Source of the DNA: Spirosoma sp. KUDC1026
GTDB lineage: Bacteria > Bacteroidota > Bacteroidia > Cytophagales > Spirosomataceae
Assembly: GCF_013375035.1 (NCBI RefSeq)
Contig: NZ_CP056032.1
Span: 3,018,001 to 3,082,000, forward strand
Reading direction: 5' to 3'
Length of the DNA: 64,000 nucleotides
Below are positions 40,762 through 50,430 of this stretch, one piece after another (positions within the stretch are counted from its first letter, which is position 1; each line of letters starts with the position of its first letter). The position numbers were made by a program, and so were the translations under genes. The notes beneath the pieces are model-generated. The model was not told where the DNA came from. It ran no database searches and saw only the letters and a list, made by a program, of their open reading frames with translations.

Positions 40762-41991
40762 CTAGTTCGGGGATTTATGGGTAATCAGCAGCCGTTTATC
40801 GCCGTTCTGCAGAGTGGTAGCGAAGATATACGTATCGCCCCCTTCCTTCAAGCCGAGTTTCTTCCGCAGATCAGCAACCGACTGGGGGAAATTGCGTACG
40901 GTCAGGTTGGACTTCAGCATAGGTAACACCTGCTGCAGGGATTTTCGGTCGGGCTTACTGATCGTCTGCAGCATGAATACTCGGCCCGGGAAATCCGGGA
41001 CAAGTTCGCTGCTGGTGTAAAGATGACTGTTGGGTGCTAGCTTTCGGAGGCCGAATCGCGTAGCCACCAGGCGAAACGCACCCGCTTTCAACACAGCAGC
41101 GTTGGGCTCGTAGAGGTACGTTTGCGGATCGCCGAGCTGTACGGGGGCCATTCGTTCGTCGCCCTTGTCGTAGGTAAAAGCAATATTACGATCAGGATGT
41201 AAGTTGACGGCGGCAACGGCAATGGCCGTGGCCAGCTGCGATGAAATAACAAACAGAACCTCTTTCACCTCACCCTGCACCGCCACGACGTGCACCGCGT
41301 TAATACCCGGCAGCTGGCGAATGGTATCGTCAATATCGATCAGGGGTGAGGCTTTCAGCAGAACCTGGCTGGCTTTGGCGAGCAAACTGTCCAATATGTC
41401 GGGCTGGGAAATATCCGGCTCACAATCGGCCAGCCGCACAACCTTGCCGCCCTGCTCGTTCCGGCGGTGGGGGTCCAGATACAACCAGTCGACGGGGTCG
41501 GTAAGCGCCTGGGCAGTGGTTAGGCCGTCGCCCGTCTGGACCGTTATATTCGTTGCACCGAGTCGGGGCAGATTATAAGCCGCCAGCTCGGCCAGTTCCG
41601 GCCGGTGTTCGACGTAACGGACACGTTCGATCCGTTCCGCAAACGCCCAGCTGTCAACGCCCATGCCGCCCGTCAGATCCAGCAGCTGGTGTCCGCTGAC
41701 GAGCGACGCTTTGTACCGGGCTGCGGCCTCCGACGATGCCTGCTCGACCGACAGAGCCGGAGGAAAAACCAGATGTTCGTTGGCGTACCAGGTCGGTAGT
41801 TTATCCTTTGCCTTCTGCCGGGCCGTAATCTGCGCCGTAAGCTCCCGGATCGGTAACTCCGGCGGGTGCGTCCGCAGCAGAAGATGCCGAACGTCGTCGG
41901 TAAGGTGTTGTTGAATAAACTGCCGGTCGGGAGCGGATGGGATAAACAAAGGAAATTCGGGAATCGTTGCTATATAAACTGGCAACGCCAC
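40762..41991 (-). CDS. Class I SAM-dependent methyltransferase with THUMP-like domain
   Basis: The 409-aa frame opens at a GTG (41991). A helical N-terminal region precedes the SAM motif LLDLTGGMGVDSWAFA (about 103-118), an acidic loop (VRYVEHRPELAELAAYN) and the catalytic-region DPHRRNEQGGKV. The C-terminal part (about 310-405: GAFRLVATRFGLRKLAPNSHLY...TVRNFPQSVADLRKKL) fits the THUMP-like domain found fused to such enzymes. It probably modifies RNA; the target is unknown. Confidence 0.85.
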   Translation of the reverse strand: MALPVYIATIPEFPLFIPSAPDRQFIQQHLTDDVRHLLLRTHPPELPIRELTAQITARQKAKDKLPTWYANEHLVFPPALSVEQASSEAAARYKASLVSGHQLLDLTGGMGVDSWAFAERIERVRYVEHRPELAELAAYNLPRLGATNITVQTGDGLTTAQALTDPVDWLYLDPHRRNEQGGKVVRLADCEPDISQPDILDSLLAKASQVLLKASPLIDIDDTIRQLPGINAVHVVAVQGEVKEVLFVISSQLATAIAVAAVNLHPDRNIAFTYDKGDERMAPVQLGDPQTYLYEPNAAVLKAGAFRLVATRFGLRKLAPNSHLYTSSELVPDFPGRVFMLQTISKPDRKSLQQVLPMLKSNLTVRNFPQSVADLRKKLGLKEGGDTYIFATTLQNGDKRLLITHKSPN

Positions 41992-42116
41992 AAACGGACC
42001 CGACGGTTCCGTGGCTGGTCCTGGCTGATTTGAACGAATATGATTTTATGAATAGATTAATCGGAGCACAAATTCGTTTATAGTGCAGGTCAATCCGTAA
42101 TTGCTCGAGTTCGTTT

Positions 42117-42572
42117 ATGAAAGTGTTTTCCACCTTTACCGTATTACTTGCCTGCCTGCTCACATTTGGGTCGTTTACGCCCAAAGCCGATAATCCTGAC
42201 GCCATTGTTGGGACTTGGCTCAGTTCTAAAAAACGAAATCAGGTTCAGATCTATAAGCAGGGAAACACATACCTGGGCCGTGTGGTCTGGATGCTGGAGG
42301 CAACCGAACCCGGCACCAACAGGCCCAAAACGGATGAAAAAAATCCCGACGAGAAACTACGCAATCGTCCCCTGGTCAGTCTGGTAATCATGACAAATAT
42401 GAATTACAAGGGCGGAAATCTGTGGAGTGACGGACAGATTTATAACCCCGAAGACGGCCGCACCTATGGTTGCGATCTGGCTATGCGCGGCCCTAATACG
42501 TTAAGCGTTCATGGCTACATGCTGGGTATGCGTATGCTGGGGCAAACTAAAGACTGGACCCGGGTCAAGTAA
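42117..42572 (+). CDS. DUF2147-family secreted protein
   Basis: The 151-aa protein has a signal peptide (MKVFSTFTVLLACLLTFGSF). The DUF2147 body follows: AIVGTWLSSKKRNQVQIYKQGNTYLGRVVWM, then GNLWSDGQIYNPEDGRTYGC and LSVHGYMLGMRMLGQTKDW. These proteins are predicted eight-stranded beta-barrel, lipocalin-like and periplasmic. Function unknown. Confidence 0.88.
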   Translation: MKVFSTFTVLLACLLTFGSFTPKADNPDAIVGTWLSSKKRNQVQIYKQGNTYLGRVVWMLEATEPGTNRPKTDEKNPDEKLRNRPLVSLVIMTNMNYKGGNLWSDGQIYNPEDGRTYGCDLAMRGPNTLSVHGYMLGMRMLGQTKDWTRVK

Positions 42573-42738
42573 GCTGAACGGGTAACTTGACCGATGAATA
42601 CATGGGTGTAGGGCCATTCGCTCGCAATCATCTATTCTATAGAAACAATGGAGTTGATGGCCTGTTAAGTACGAAGCCGCGTTTTAATCCGAGTTTAATC
42701 TCAGGTGTTGCGTCAGCTCAACTTATTAGGTTATATCT

Positions 42739-43962
42739 ATGAAAAACAATTTCTTTTCAGCGCCCGGTATTTGGGGCGTACTATTGGCTGGCTGCCTGCT
42801 GGCCTGCAACAAAGAGAGCGTTGTCGATCCGCAGGTGCCGGAAACGACTGACGAACCAACCTCCTCCCAGATTCAGGGAAACGTATTCGAGCCCGCGCTG
42901 GTACCCGCTACGGATGCCCGCATTGCACAGCTTAAAGTGCCAGCCGGTTTCACCATTGCCAAATTCGCGGATCAGTTAGGGAAGCCCCGGCAGCTGGCCG
43001 TCAGTACGTCCGGAAATGTGTATGTAACCGACCGGGCTGCTGGTACCATTACGCTGCTGCGTGATACTAACGCCGATGGAAAAGCCGATTCGAAACAGGT
43101 CGTTGCCAACATTGCCAACGTACACGGTATTACCATTCACGCGGGCCGGATGTATCTGGTGTCCATCAACGACGTGTACACGGTTGCCATGAATACCGAT
43201 GGGACGCTGGGACAGCCCCAACGGATTATCAGCGATCTACCCGATGCGGGACAGCATCCAAACCGTACAATTGCCTTTGGTCCTGACGGGCTGATGTATC
43301 TGACGGTAGGCAGCACCTGTAATGCCTGCGCGGAGCCCAATCCGGAACACGCGACCATTCTGCGCGCCAACCCCGATGGGACAGGCCGGATTATTTTTGC
43401 CAAGGGATTACGGAACACGATCGGCTTCGGCTGGCACCCGCAGACAAAAGAAATGTACGGCTTTGACCACGGCATCGACTGGCTGGGCGATGAACAGCAG
43501 CCCGAGGAATTTAATCTGATTAAACAGAACGCATTTTATGGCTGGCCGTACATCTTTGGCGATGGAATGTATAACTCCCACCCACGGCCAACAAGCGATA
43601 CGACATACGCCCAATACCGGGCGCTGACGACGGTGCCGGTGCTGACCTATAAAGCGCACGCGGCTCCACTGGCCATGATTTTCTACACGGGTACCATGCT
43701 GCCGACCGATTACCAGAACGATGCGTTCGTGACCATGCGGGGGTCCTGGAACCGCACCGAGCCATCGGGGTATAACGTCATCCGGGTGCATTTCGAGAAT
43801 GGGAAACCAGTCCGCACGGAGGATTTCGTAACGGGATTCCTGATCGATAACAACCGCTCGCAGTTTGGTCGGCCGGTGGGTCTGATTGCCCATCCCGATG
43901 GCTCCCTGCTGTTCACGGATGATAATAACGGCGTTATTTACCGGGTAAGTTATCAGCGGTAA
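42739..43962 (+). CDS. Sorbosone/glucose dehydrogenase-like beta-propeller lipoprotein
   Basis: The 407-aa protein has a lipoprotein signal with lipobox LLACN (Cys about 23). The following six-bladed propeller fits the PQQ-type GSDH/L-sorbosone dehydrogenase family: VPAGFTIAKFADQLGKPRQLAV, RTIAFGPDGLMYLTVGSTCNACAE and HPDGSLLFTDDNNGVIYRV near the end. It probably oxidises a sugar or aldehyde in the periplasm or at the outer membrane. The substrate and whether it binds PQQ cannot be told. Confidence 0.85.
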   Translation: MKNNFFSAPGIWGVLLAGCLLACNKESVVDPQVPETTDEPTSSQIQGNVFEPALVPATDARIAQLKVPAGFTIAKFADQLGKPRQLAVSTSGNVYVTDRAAGTITLLRDTNADGKADSKQVVANIANVHGITIHAGRMYLVSINDVYTVAMNTDGTLGQPQRIISDLPDAGQHPNRTIAFGPDGLMYLTVGSTCNACAEPNPEHATILRANPDGTGRIIFAKGLRNTIGFGWHPQTKEMYGFDHGIDWLGDEQQPEEFNLIKQNAFYGWPYIFGDGMYNSHPRPTSDTTYAQYRALTTVPVLTYKAHAAPLAMIFYTGTMLPTDYQNDAFVTMRGSWNRTEPSGYNVIRVHFENGKPVRTEDFVTGFLIDNNRSQFGRPVGLIAHPDGSLLFTDDNNGVIYRVSYQR

Positions 43963-43996
43963 AAAACAACGTCGCTTCATACCAACTGCTTTGCCG

Positions 43997-44040
43997 ACAG
44001 CGTCTTGACGGAGAGGTTCCTTCGTCAAGACGCTGTTTTG
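43997..44040 (+). terminator. Rho-independent terminator
   Basis: ACAGCGTCTTGACG at 43997-44010 pairs perfectly with CGTCAAGACGCTGT at 44023-44036, followed by TTTTG. It ends the sorbosone-dehydrogenase-like gene. Confidence 0.85.
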
Positions 44041-44114
44041 CTGTCTAAAAATTGTACCGAGTCTGATAAAAGTTAAACTTTTTACAGGATTTTAGGATTA
44101 TTTATTGAGGAGGC

Positions 44115-44122
44115 TATCTTTG
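44115..44122 (+). promoter_or_regulatory. Candidate Bacteroidetes -7 box
   Basis: TATCTTTG matches TAnnTTTG exactly and lies only 12 bases before the ATG at 44134. It would give a nearly leaderless transcript for the metal-efflux operon. Confidence 0.4.
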
Positions 44123-44133
44123 TAGCTTACAGT

Positions 44134-44541
44134 ATGAATAGACAGCATAAACACATACTGATATTACGTTTTGCTTGCTTATTATTGGCATTGCATGTCA
44201 TTAACATAAGCATCGATGCCCCCGATACGTATCCGCTAACCGGTCAGGCTGTGCAGTACCGGGAAGCAAGACCATCGAGCACCTCCCAGAGTTTCCGAAA
44301 ACTATTGATGCAGTCCTGGCTGGGCGTCCCTGAGTTTTCTCAGCGGGAAGGTATTCCTGCCGGCGATTCTCCTTTCTGTGGCCCTATCCTTCCCAACGTC
44401 GATACTCTGGTCGAAAAGCTACCTGTTTTTGCCATTTGCGCCTTCAGTAAGCCTATTGCCGAATCGGTTTTCCCCGATCCGCTGATTCACCCGAATCTGT
44501 TTATTCTGGATTATCTGACACCCCCTCCACAGGCCGTTTAA
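44134..44541 (+). CDS. Hypothetical secreted protein at head of metal-efflux operon
   Basis: The 135-aa protein has an N-terminal signal or anchor helix (ILILRFACLLLALHVINI). The rest is proline-rich with two cysteines (SPFCGPIL and FAICAFSK) and ends PPPQAV. Small proteins of this kind commonly precede CusA-type operons in Cytophagales. It may be an accessory or sensing factor; no domain is recognised. Confidence 0.55.
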   Translation: MNRQHKHILILRFACLLLALHVINISIDAPDTYPLTGQAVQYREARPSSTSQSFRKLLMQSWLGVPEFSQREGIPAGDSPFCGPILPNVDTLVEKLPVFAICAFSKPIAESVFPDPLIHPNLFILDYLTPPPQAV

Positions 44542-44675
44542 ACTACCTGCCAATTTCGCATGTCTGTTCCGCCCTGGCCTCAATGAGGTCGGCTGGATGG
44601 CTGTATCCTGTCCCGGGCGTACCATAACGTTCCGGCGACGCCTAATCATTTTCTTTTCATCTTTTTACTCATTCT

Positions 44676-47600
44676 ATGATTGATAAAATCATTGCATGGA
44701 GTGTGCGCAGTCCGTGGACCGTGGGACTGATGCTGCTCGTGCTTATAGCCTGGGGGGGCTATTCACTCCAACATTTACCAATCGATGCAACACCGGACGT
44801 AACCAACCAGCAGGTAGACGTCATCACCAACTCGCAGAATCTGTCATCGCTCGAAATCGAGAAATTTATTTCTACACCCATCGAGCTGGCTATGGCCAAT
44901 ATTCCCGGCCTGATCGAAGCCCGGTCGGTGTCGAAGTTCGGCTCGTCGGTGGTGAAGCTCATTTTTACGGACGAAACCGACATCTACTGGGCGCGTCAGC
45001 AGGTGTTTGAGCGATTGGAGCAGGTTAAAAACGATATTCCGGAAGGAGCCGGAACGCCGATTCTGGGACCCGTCTCGACGGGGCTTGGCGAGATTTATCA
45101 GTACGTTATCCGGCCGATTGACCCCAAAAATCCGCGCTACACGCTGACCGAAATTCGTACCCTGCAGGATTGGTCAATTCGTCGTCAACTGCTTGGTATG
45201 GAAGGGATTGCCGACGTGAGTGGATACGGCGGGTACAGTAAAGAATACCAGGCCAAACTGAAACCCGAGCGGATGCGGGCGCTGGGCGTAACGGTCGATG
45301 ACCTGTACGCTGCCCTGTCGCAGGGGAATGGTAATACAGGCGGTGCCTATATCGAAAAGGAGAACAAAGCCTTTACCATTCGGGGCGTTGGTCTGATTAA
45401 TACGATCGATGAGGTAGCCCAGACGGTAGTTCGTAAAAACGGCAATGCGCCCGTTCTGGTCCGCGACGTAGCCGATGTAGAAATGGGCCATGCCCTGCGC
45501 TTCGGGGCGCTGAGTCAGAACGGCAAAGGGGAGGTAGTAGGCGGATCTATCCTGATGATGAAAGGCGCCAACGGCAACGAGGTAATCGGCCGGCTGAAAG
45601 ATCGGTTCAAGGAAATCCAGAAAACCCTGCCCGACGGCCTGGTGATCGAGCCATTCGTGGACCGATCGCGTATCGTGACGGCGGCTATCGACACCGTAGC
45701 GCACAACCTGATCGAAGGGGCTATTATTGTCGTAGTCGTGATTCTGGTGCTGCTGGGGAACTGGCGGGCCAGTCTGCTGGCGGCATCGGTGATTCCACTG
45801 TCCATGCTGTTCGCATTTATCTGGATGGGTCAACTGGACATCGTTGGGAACATCATGAGTCTGGGAGCTATCGACTTTGGGCTGCTGGTCGATCCGGCGA
45901 TTATCGTCGTGGAATCGGTCGTCCTGTTTCTGGCCATAGCCATGAGCAAACGACAGAACCAGCACGAGCACAACGAGCACGAAGAAGGGGTGTCTAGAAA
46001 AATCACGTATAAAGAACGGCAGGACATCGTTATCGACTCGGTTGTCGACGTAAAACGGTCGGTGCTGTTTGGGGGCATGATTATCCTGATCGTGTATTTC
46101 CCGATTCTGACGCTGGAAGGGGTAGAAGGGAAAATGTTCTCGCCGATGGCTAAGACCGTTGGTTTCGCCATTCTGGGCGCGCTGATCCTGGCTATTACCT
46201 ACGTACCGATGATGAGTGCCCTGATCATGCGCCCTCCCAAATCGGCCCACGATCATGGTTTCTCCGAAAAACTGGTTCAGTTCTTCTATAAGGGTTTACG
46301 GCCGGTGCTGGCGGCTGGCCTGCGGGCCAAGTTCGTTGTGGTTGGTGTGGCCGTTGGTATTCTGGTACTGGGGATTATCGGTTTCTCGCGCATCGGGGGT
46401 GAGTTCATTCCCAAGTTGCAGGAAGGCGACATGATGATTGACATGGACTTACCCACCGGCACTACGCTGACGGAATCAATTCGACTGAGTAAGATTTTCC
46501 AGGCGTCACTGATGAAAGAATTTCCGGACGAGATAAAGGGCATTGTGTCCAAAATCGGTACGTCGGAGGTGAAAGTCGATCCGCTGCCGCTGGAATCGCA
46601 GGAGCTGTATATCTCGCTGAGTCCTAAAGAAACCTGGACGAAGGCGACGAAGCAGGAAGATCTGGCCGTGCAGGTCAATGACTTCATGGCCCAGTATCCC
46701 GGTCCGATCTACGCGATCACGCAGCCCATCGAAAGCCGCGTTAACGACATGATGAACGGAGCCCGGACGGACGTAGTGGCGCAACTGTACGGCGATAACC
46801 TGGATACGCTGCTTGTAAAAATGCGGGAAATCATTGGCGTTGTGCGGGAAGTGCCCGGCGCAGTCGATGTGAAAGCCAGTAAAGTGTTCGGGTTGCCTCA
46901 GTTGAACATTAAGTACGACCGGCAGCGGCTGGCCGTACACGGTATCAAAGTGGAACAGGTGAACCGGGCCATTCAGATGGCATTTGGGGGAGCAACCGCC
47001 GGTACGATCTTCGAGGGTGACCGTCGGTTCGACCTGACGTTCCGGCTGGCGGGCGACGATCGCGTTCGCCCTGACGCCATTGAAAACCTGCTGGTTAACG
47101 ACCAGAACAACAACCCGATTCCGCTGCGTGAACTCGCCGACATCACCGAAGATATTGGTCCTTCAGAGATTACCCACGTCAACATGAAACGGGTGGTGAA
47201 CATTGGATTCAACGTGCGGGAGCGCGATCTGCAGTCCGTCGTGAATGACGTAATCAAAGCCGTTGATGGTCAGGTAAAACTGCCTGCTGACTACAGCATT
47301 ACGTACGGTGGTCAGTTCGAGAACTTCAGCCGGGCCAAAGACCGATTGTCGATCGTGCTGCCGATCTCGCTGCTGGTCATTTTCGGTCTGTTATACCTGA
47401 CGTTTGGTAATTTCCGCGACAGCCTGCTGATCTACGCCGTTGTGCCGCTGTCGGCGGTGGGCGGTATTCTGTCACTGATGCTGCGCGATATGAACTTCAG
47501 TATCTCGGCGGGGGTAGGCTTTATTGCGCTGTTCGGTATCTCGGTACTGAACGGGATTATTCTGGTCAGTCATTTCAACGCGCTGGCTGAAGAGGGCGTT

Positions 47601-47870
47601 GCCGATCCGAACGAACGGGTGTTACGTGGCCTGCAGGAACGACTGCGTCCTGTCTTGATGACCTCATTTGTAGCCGCACTGGGCTTCATTCCGATGGCGT
47701 TGTCAACCAGCGTCGGGGCCGAAGTACAAAAGCCGCTGGCAACGGTTGTGATTGGGGGGCTGCTAACGGCTACCATCCTGACACTGATCGTGCTGCCCGT
47801 GCTTTACGCCATGTTCTCCCCCAAAAACGTACCTGCCCACCCACCCGTTGAAACTGAAACCATTGCATGA
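44676..47870 (+). CDS. CusA/CzcA-family heavy-metal efflux RND transporter
   Basis: The 1064-aa protein has the RND layout: membrane helix 1 (MIDKIIAWSVRSPWTVGLML), a porter domain, helices 2-6 starting about residue 340 (IVVVVILVLLGNWRASLLAA) with GAIDFGLLVDPAIIVVESVV, a second porter domain, and helices 8-12 ending near VLPVLYAMFSP. The acidic charge-relay region in helix 4 (DFGLLVD) is typical of heavy-metal efflux members. It pumps metal cations from the periplasm or cytoplasm through a TolC channel. The stop overlaps the next start in ATGA. Confidence 0.95.
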   Translation: MIDKIIAWSVRSPWTVGLMLLVLIAWGGYSLQHLPIDATPDVTNQQVDVITNSQNLSSLEIEKFISTPIELAMANIPGLIEARSVSKFGSSVVKLIFTDETDIYWARQQVFERLEQVKNDIPEGAGTPILGPVSTGLGEIYQYVIRPIDPKNPRYTLTEIRTLQDWSIRRQLLGMEGIADVSGYGGYSKEYQAKLKPERMRALGVTVDDLYAALSQGNGNTGGAYIEKENKAFTIRGVGLINTIDEVAQTVVRKNGNAPVLVRDVADVEMGHALRFGALSQNGKGEVVGGSILMMKGANGNEVIGRLKDRFKEIQKTLPDGLVIEPFVDRSRIVTAAIDTVAHNLIEGAIIVVVVILVLLGNWRASLLAASVIPLSMLFAFIWMGQLDIVGNIMSLGAIDFGLLVDPAIIVVESVVLFLAIAMSKRQNQHEHNEHEEGVSRKITYKERQDIVIDSVVDVKRSVLFGGMIILIVYFPILTLEGVEGKMFSPMAKTVGFAILGALILAITYVPMMSALIMRPPKSAHDHGFSEKLVQFFYKGLRPVLAAGLRAKFVVVGVAVGILVLGIIGFSRIGGEFIPKLQEGDMMIDMDLPTGTTLTESIRLSKIFQASLMKEFPDEIKGIVSKIGTSEVKVDPLPLESQELYISLSPKETWTKATKQEDLAVQVNDFMAQYPGPIYAITQPIESRVNDMMNGARTDVVAQLYGDNLDTLLVKMREIIGVVREVPGAVDVKASKVFGLPQLNIKYDRQRLAVHGIKVEQVNRAIQMAFGGATAGTIFEGDRRFDLTFRLAGDDRVRPDAIENLLVNDQNNNPIPLRELADITEDIGPSEITHVNMKRVVNIGFNVRERDLQSVVNDVIKAVDGQVKLPADYSITYGGQFENFSRAKDRLSIVLPISLLVIFGLLYLTFGNFRDSLLIYAVVPLSAVGGILSLMLRDMNFSISAGVGFIALFGISVLNGIILVSHFNALAEEGVADPNERVLRGLQERLRPVLMTSFVAALGFIPMALSTSVGAEVQKPLATVVIGGLLTATILTLIVLPVLYAMFSPKNVPAHPPVETETIA

Positions 47871-49087
47871 GTAATCTATCAATAAACAGTCGTTTACCAG
47901 TAATCATGGCTTGTTTGCTGCTTCTGGCAGCAAACAGCCAGGCCCAGACCCAGTCGCGCCGGGTTGTTACGTTACCCGAAGCCATTGAACTGGCTACCCG
48001 CGAGAACCCCCAGGTGAAAGTGGCCCGGCTGCGGGTCGATAAACAGCGGGCCCTGATACCGGGCGCCCTGAGCCTGTCGGGTCCGGAACTGATTTTCGAA
48101 GCGCCCACCACGACCCGCTTTCAGCCGGGAATACTGTTGCCGTTTTCGCTGCCTACCGTTTACAAAAACCAGAAAAAGGTGCAGGTACAGCAGGTAGCGC
48201 TGAGCGAAACCGAACGGAGTACCGTAACGAATACCCTGCGTTACAACGTTCGGACGATCTATAATAACCTGCGTTACCTGCGCGAAACCATCAACAACTA
48301 CCGTCAGCAGGACAGTCTGCTGCTGGTGTTTTCGCAGGTAACGCAGGTTCGTCTGCGCGTTGGCCAGATTTCCCGCATTGACCTGCTGAACGCGCAGGCG
48401 CAGCAGCGCGAAGTAAACTACCAGCTCGACCAGACCCGCGCGAGGGTACGAAGCGCCCGAATTCAGCTGGGGCTGCTGATTGGCGTCCCCAACGACACTA
48501 CGTTGCGGGTAACGGGACCGTTTGATCGGCTGGGATTGACCTACTCGTTCCTGACCACCGATTCGACGTTCACACGGAACCCGCAGACGGCCTTCTACCA
48601 GCAGAACCTGAAGTTGAACGAGTCGGCTCTGGTGCTGGAAAAGAAACGGCGACTGCCCAATCTGATCGTTGGTTACCTGAACCAGGGGTATCGGGATTCT
48701 CCGCTGCTGTACCGGTTCCGGTTTGGATTGTCGCTGCCGGTCTGGGGCTGGGTGGCTCAGTCACGCATTGCCGCTGCCGAAACGGATGTGGCCATTGCCA
48801 ACAGTCAGATTACCCTGAACAACTATGAGCTGCAGGGAGATTATGACAAAGCGTATGCCGATTATCTGCAGTATTCGGAAGCGCTGGATTATTACACGAC
48901 CATTGGACTGTTACAGGCCGATGAACTTATCAAGGCGGCCAACGATGGCTACCGGCTCGGCAGTATCGGCTATTACGACGTACTGCTGAGTCTGCAGCAG
49001 GCCTTCAAAACCCGGCTGGGCTACCTGGAAGCCCTCCGCAACTTCAACCAATCGGTCATAACCCTACAATATCTGAAAGGAGAATAA
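47867..49087 (+). CDS. TolC-family outer-membrane channel (CusC-like)
   Basis: The 406-aa protein has a signal peptide (to about residue 27, NSQAQ). The long helical repeats of TolC proteins follow: VTLPEAIELATRENPQVKVARLRVDKQ and a second copy near VAQSRIAAAETDVAIANSQI, with beta segments for the outer-membrane barrel. It gives the exit duct for the RND pump. It overlaps the pump gene by 4 bases and precedes the adaptor by 6. Confidence 0.92.
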   Translation: MSNLSINSRLPVIMACLLLLAANSQAQTQSRRVVTLPEAIELATRENPQVKVARLRVDKQRALIPGALSLSGPELIFEAPTTTRFQPGILLPFSLPTVYKNQKKVQVQQVALSETERSTVTNTLRYNVRTIYNNLRYLRETINNYRQQDSLLLVFSQVTQVRLRVGQISRIDLLNAQAQQREVNYQLDQTRARVRSARIQLGLLIGVPNDTTLRVTGPFDRLGLTYSFLTTDSTFTRNPQTAFYQQNLKLNESALVLEKKRRLPNLIVGYLNQGYRDSPLLYRFRFGLSLPVWGWVAQSRIAAAETDVAIANSQITLNNYELQGDYDKAYADYLQYSEALDYYTTIGLLQADELIKAANDGYRLGSIGYYDVLLSLQQAFKTRLGYLEALRNFNQSVITLQYLKGE

Positions 49088-49093
49088 GCAACC

Positions 49094-50281
49094 ATGAGTC
49101 GACATAACCTAGCGGGTACATTTTTAGTGATTGCATTGCTGGCTGCCCTGGGCGGGTGCCAGGGTTCGGCAGAAGATAAAGAAAAGGAAGGAGCGGCTAA
49201 GACGGCCCCGGCCAAACGGGATATCAATAGCCTGAAGCTGACCAAAAATCAGTTAAATACTGTTGGAGTTGATCTGGTCAGTCTGGAATCGCGGGTACTG
49301 GAGCCCATTATCTATGCCAACGGGGTCATTACGTTGCTGCCCGACAGCAAGGCCGAAGTAAGCAGCCACATCAGCGGCAAGATCGAACAGATCTACGTGC
49401 GTGAAGGGCAGGGGGTTCGGAAAGGGCAGGCACTGGTGAAACTGTCCAGCTTCCAGCTGCTGGAACTGCAGAACGATTACGCAGCGGCCGCCAGCGATGC
49501 CGAATACCTGCAGGCGGAATTCAAGCGGCAGGACGAACTACGGAAAAGCAACATCGGCGTCCTGGCCGATTATCAGGCGATCGATGCCAAACTGAAAGCG
49601 GCCATCGCCCGCCGGACAGTGCTGAGGAGTAAGCTGAACCTGCTGGGCGTGAAAGCCGGGCTGGCCCTGCAAGGGCACCCGACCAACATCGTCATCATTC
49701 ACGCGCCCATCAACGGCTTTGTGTACAAGTTCCACGAGAATATCGGCGCGACCATCCAGCCCGAAACGCTGCTGGCCGAAGTGATCGACGCCAGCCGGGT
49801 ACAGGCCGATGTGTTCGTGTACGAAAAAGATGCCAACTACGTTCGCGAAGGGCAGGCCGTGGAGCTGAGTTTTGTAAACCACACACTGGCCCCCGTTAAG
49901 GGAACGGTGAAATACATCTCGCGCTCGATCGACAACGAAAACGGGGCCATTACCCTGCACGTCGTTTTCGACCGGCCGAAAAACAGTCCAATGCTGCTGG
50001 CCGATATGACGGTTCAGGCCCGGCTTGTGGGTTCTGGCAAGCGAAAGAGTACGAATACCCTGCCGCGTACGGCCATTCTGGACGATGGAACGGACAAATA
50101 CGTCTTCGCGACCAGCGAAGGCAAAGGGGATACGATGACCTTCCGCCGGGTAAAAGTTGAGCTGCTGAGTCAGGGCGAGAAATTTGTGGAAGTACGGCCC
50201 GTAGACAACCTGACATCGGCCATGAAAATAGCCAACAATAACGTGCTGGCCATTGAAGCCGAGCGCAAGAAAAACGAGTAG
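49094..50281 (+). CDS. RND periplasmic adaptor lipoprotein (CusB-like)
   Basis: The 395-aa protein has a lipoprotein signal ending LGGCQ (Cys about 23). Membrane-fusion features follow: HISGKIEQIYVREGQGVRKGQALVKLSS (lipoyl half-motif), a helical hairpin (DYAAAASDAEYLQAEFKRQ), the second half (IHAPINGFVYKFHENIGATI) and a C-terminal beta-barrel. It links the RND pump with TolC. The order pump-channel-adaptor is a Bacteroidetes arrangement. Confidence 0.92.
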   Translation: MSRHNLAGTFLVIALLAALGGCQGSAEDKEKEGAAKTAPAKRDINSLKLTKNQLNTVGVDLVSLESRVLEPIIYANGVITLLPDSKAEVSSHISGKIEQIYVREGQGVRKGQALVKLSSFQLLELQNDYAAAASDAEYLQAEFKRQDELRKSNIGVLADYQAIDAKLKAAIARRTVLRSKLNLLGVKAGLALQGHPTNIVIIHAPINGFVYKFHENIGATIQPETLLAEVIDASRVQADVFVYEKDANYVREGQAVELSFVNHTLAPVKGTVKYISRSIDNENGAITLHVVFDRPKNSPMLLADMTVQARLVGSGKRKSTNTLPRTAILDDGTDKYVFATSEGKGDTMTFRRVKVELLSQGEKFVEVRPVDNLTSAMKIANNNVLAIEAERKKNE

Positions 50282-50304
50282 CAAAGCAACCAAACACGCA
50301 GCAG

Positions 50305-50349
50305 GCGGCACCGCGTTCCGGATAAATATGACCGGATACGTTGTGCCGC
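50305..50349 (+). terminator. Terminator hairpin after the efflux operon
   Basis: GCGGCAC at 50305-50311 pairs with GTGCCGC at 50343-50349, with an inner TCCGG/CCGGA stem, followed by TTTGCG. It lies 24 bp past the adaptor stop. Confidence 0.65.
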
Positions 50350-50430
50350 TTTGCGTTTATCTATAGTTTCGTCAAACGAATCGGGCAATAACGTTGTTTC
50401 CACTGGATTCGGATACCTAATTGCACCTCA

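Noticed and set aside
45174..46256. 360-aa minus-strand ORF inside the RND pump gene
   Set aside because: Antisense shadow, rich in His/Gln/Asn from complement codons; the plus-strand gene is unambiguous.
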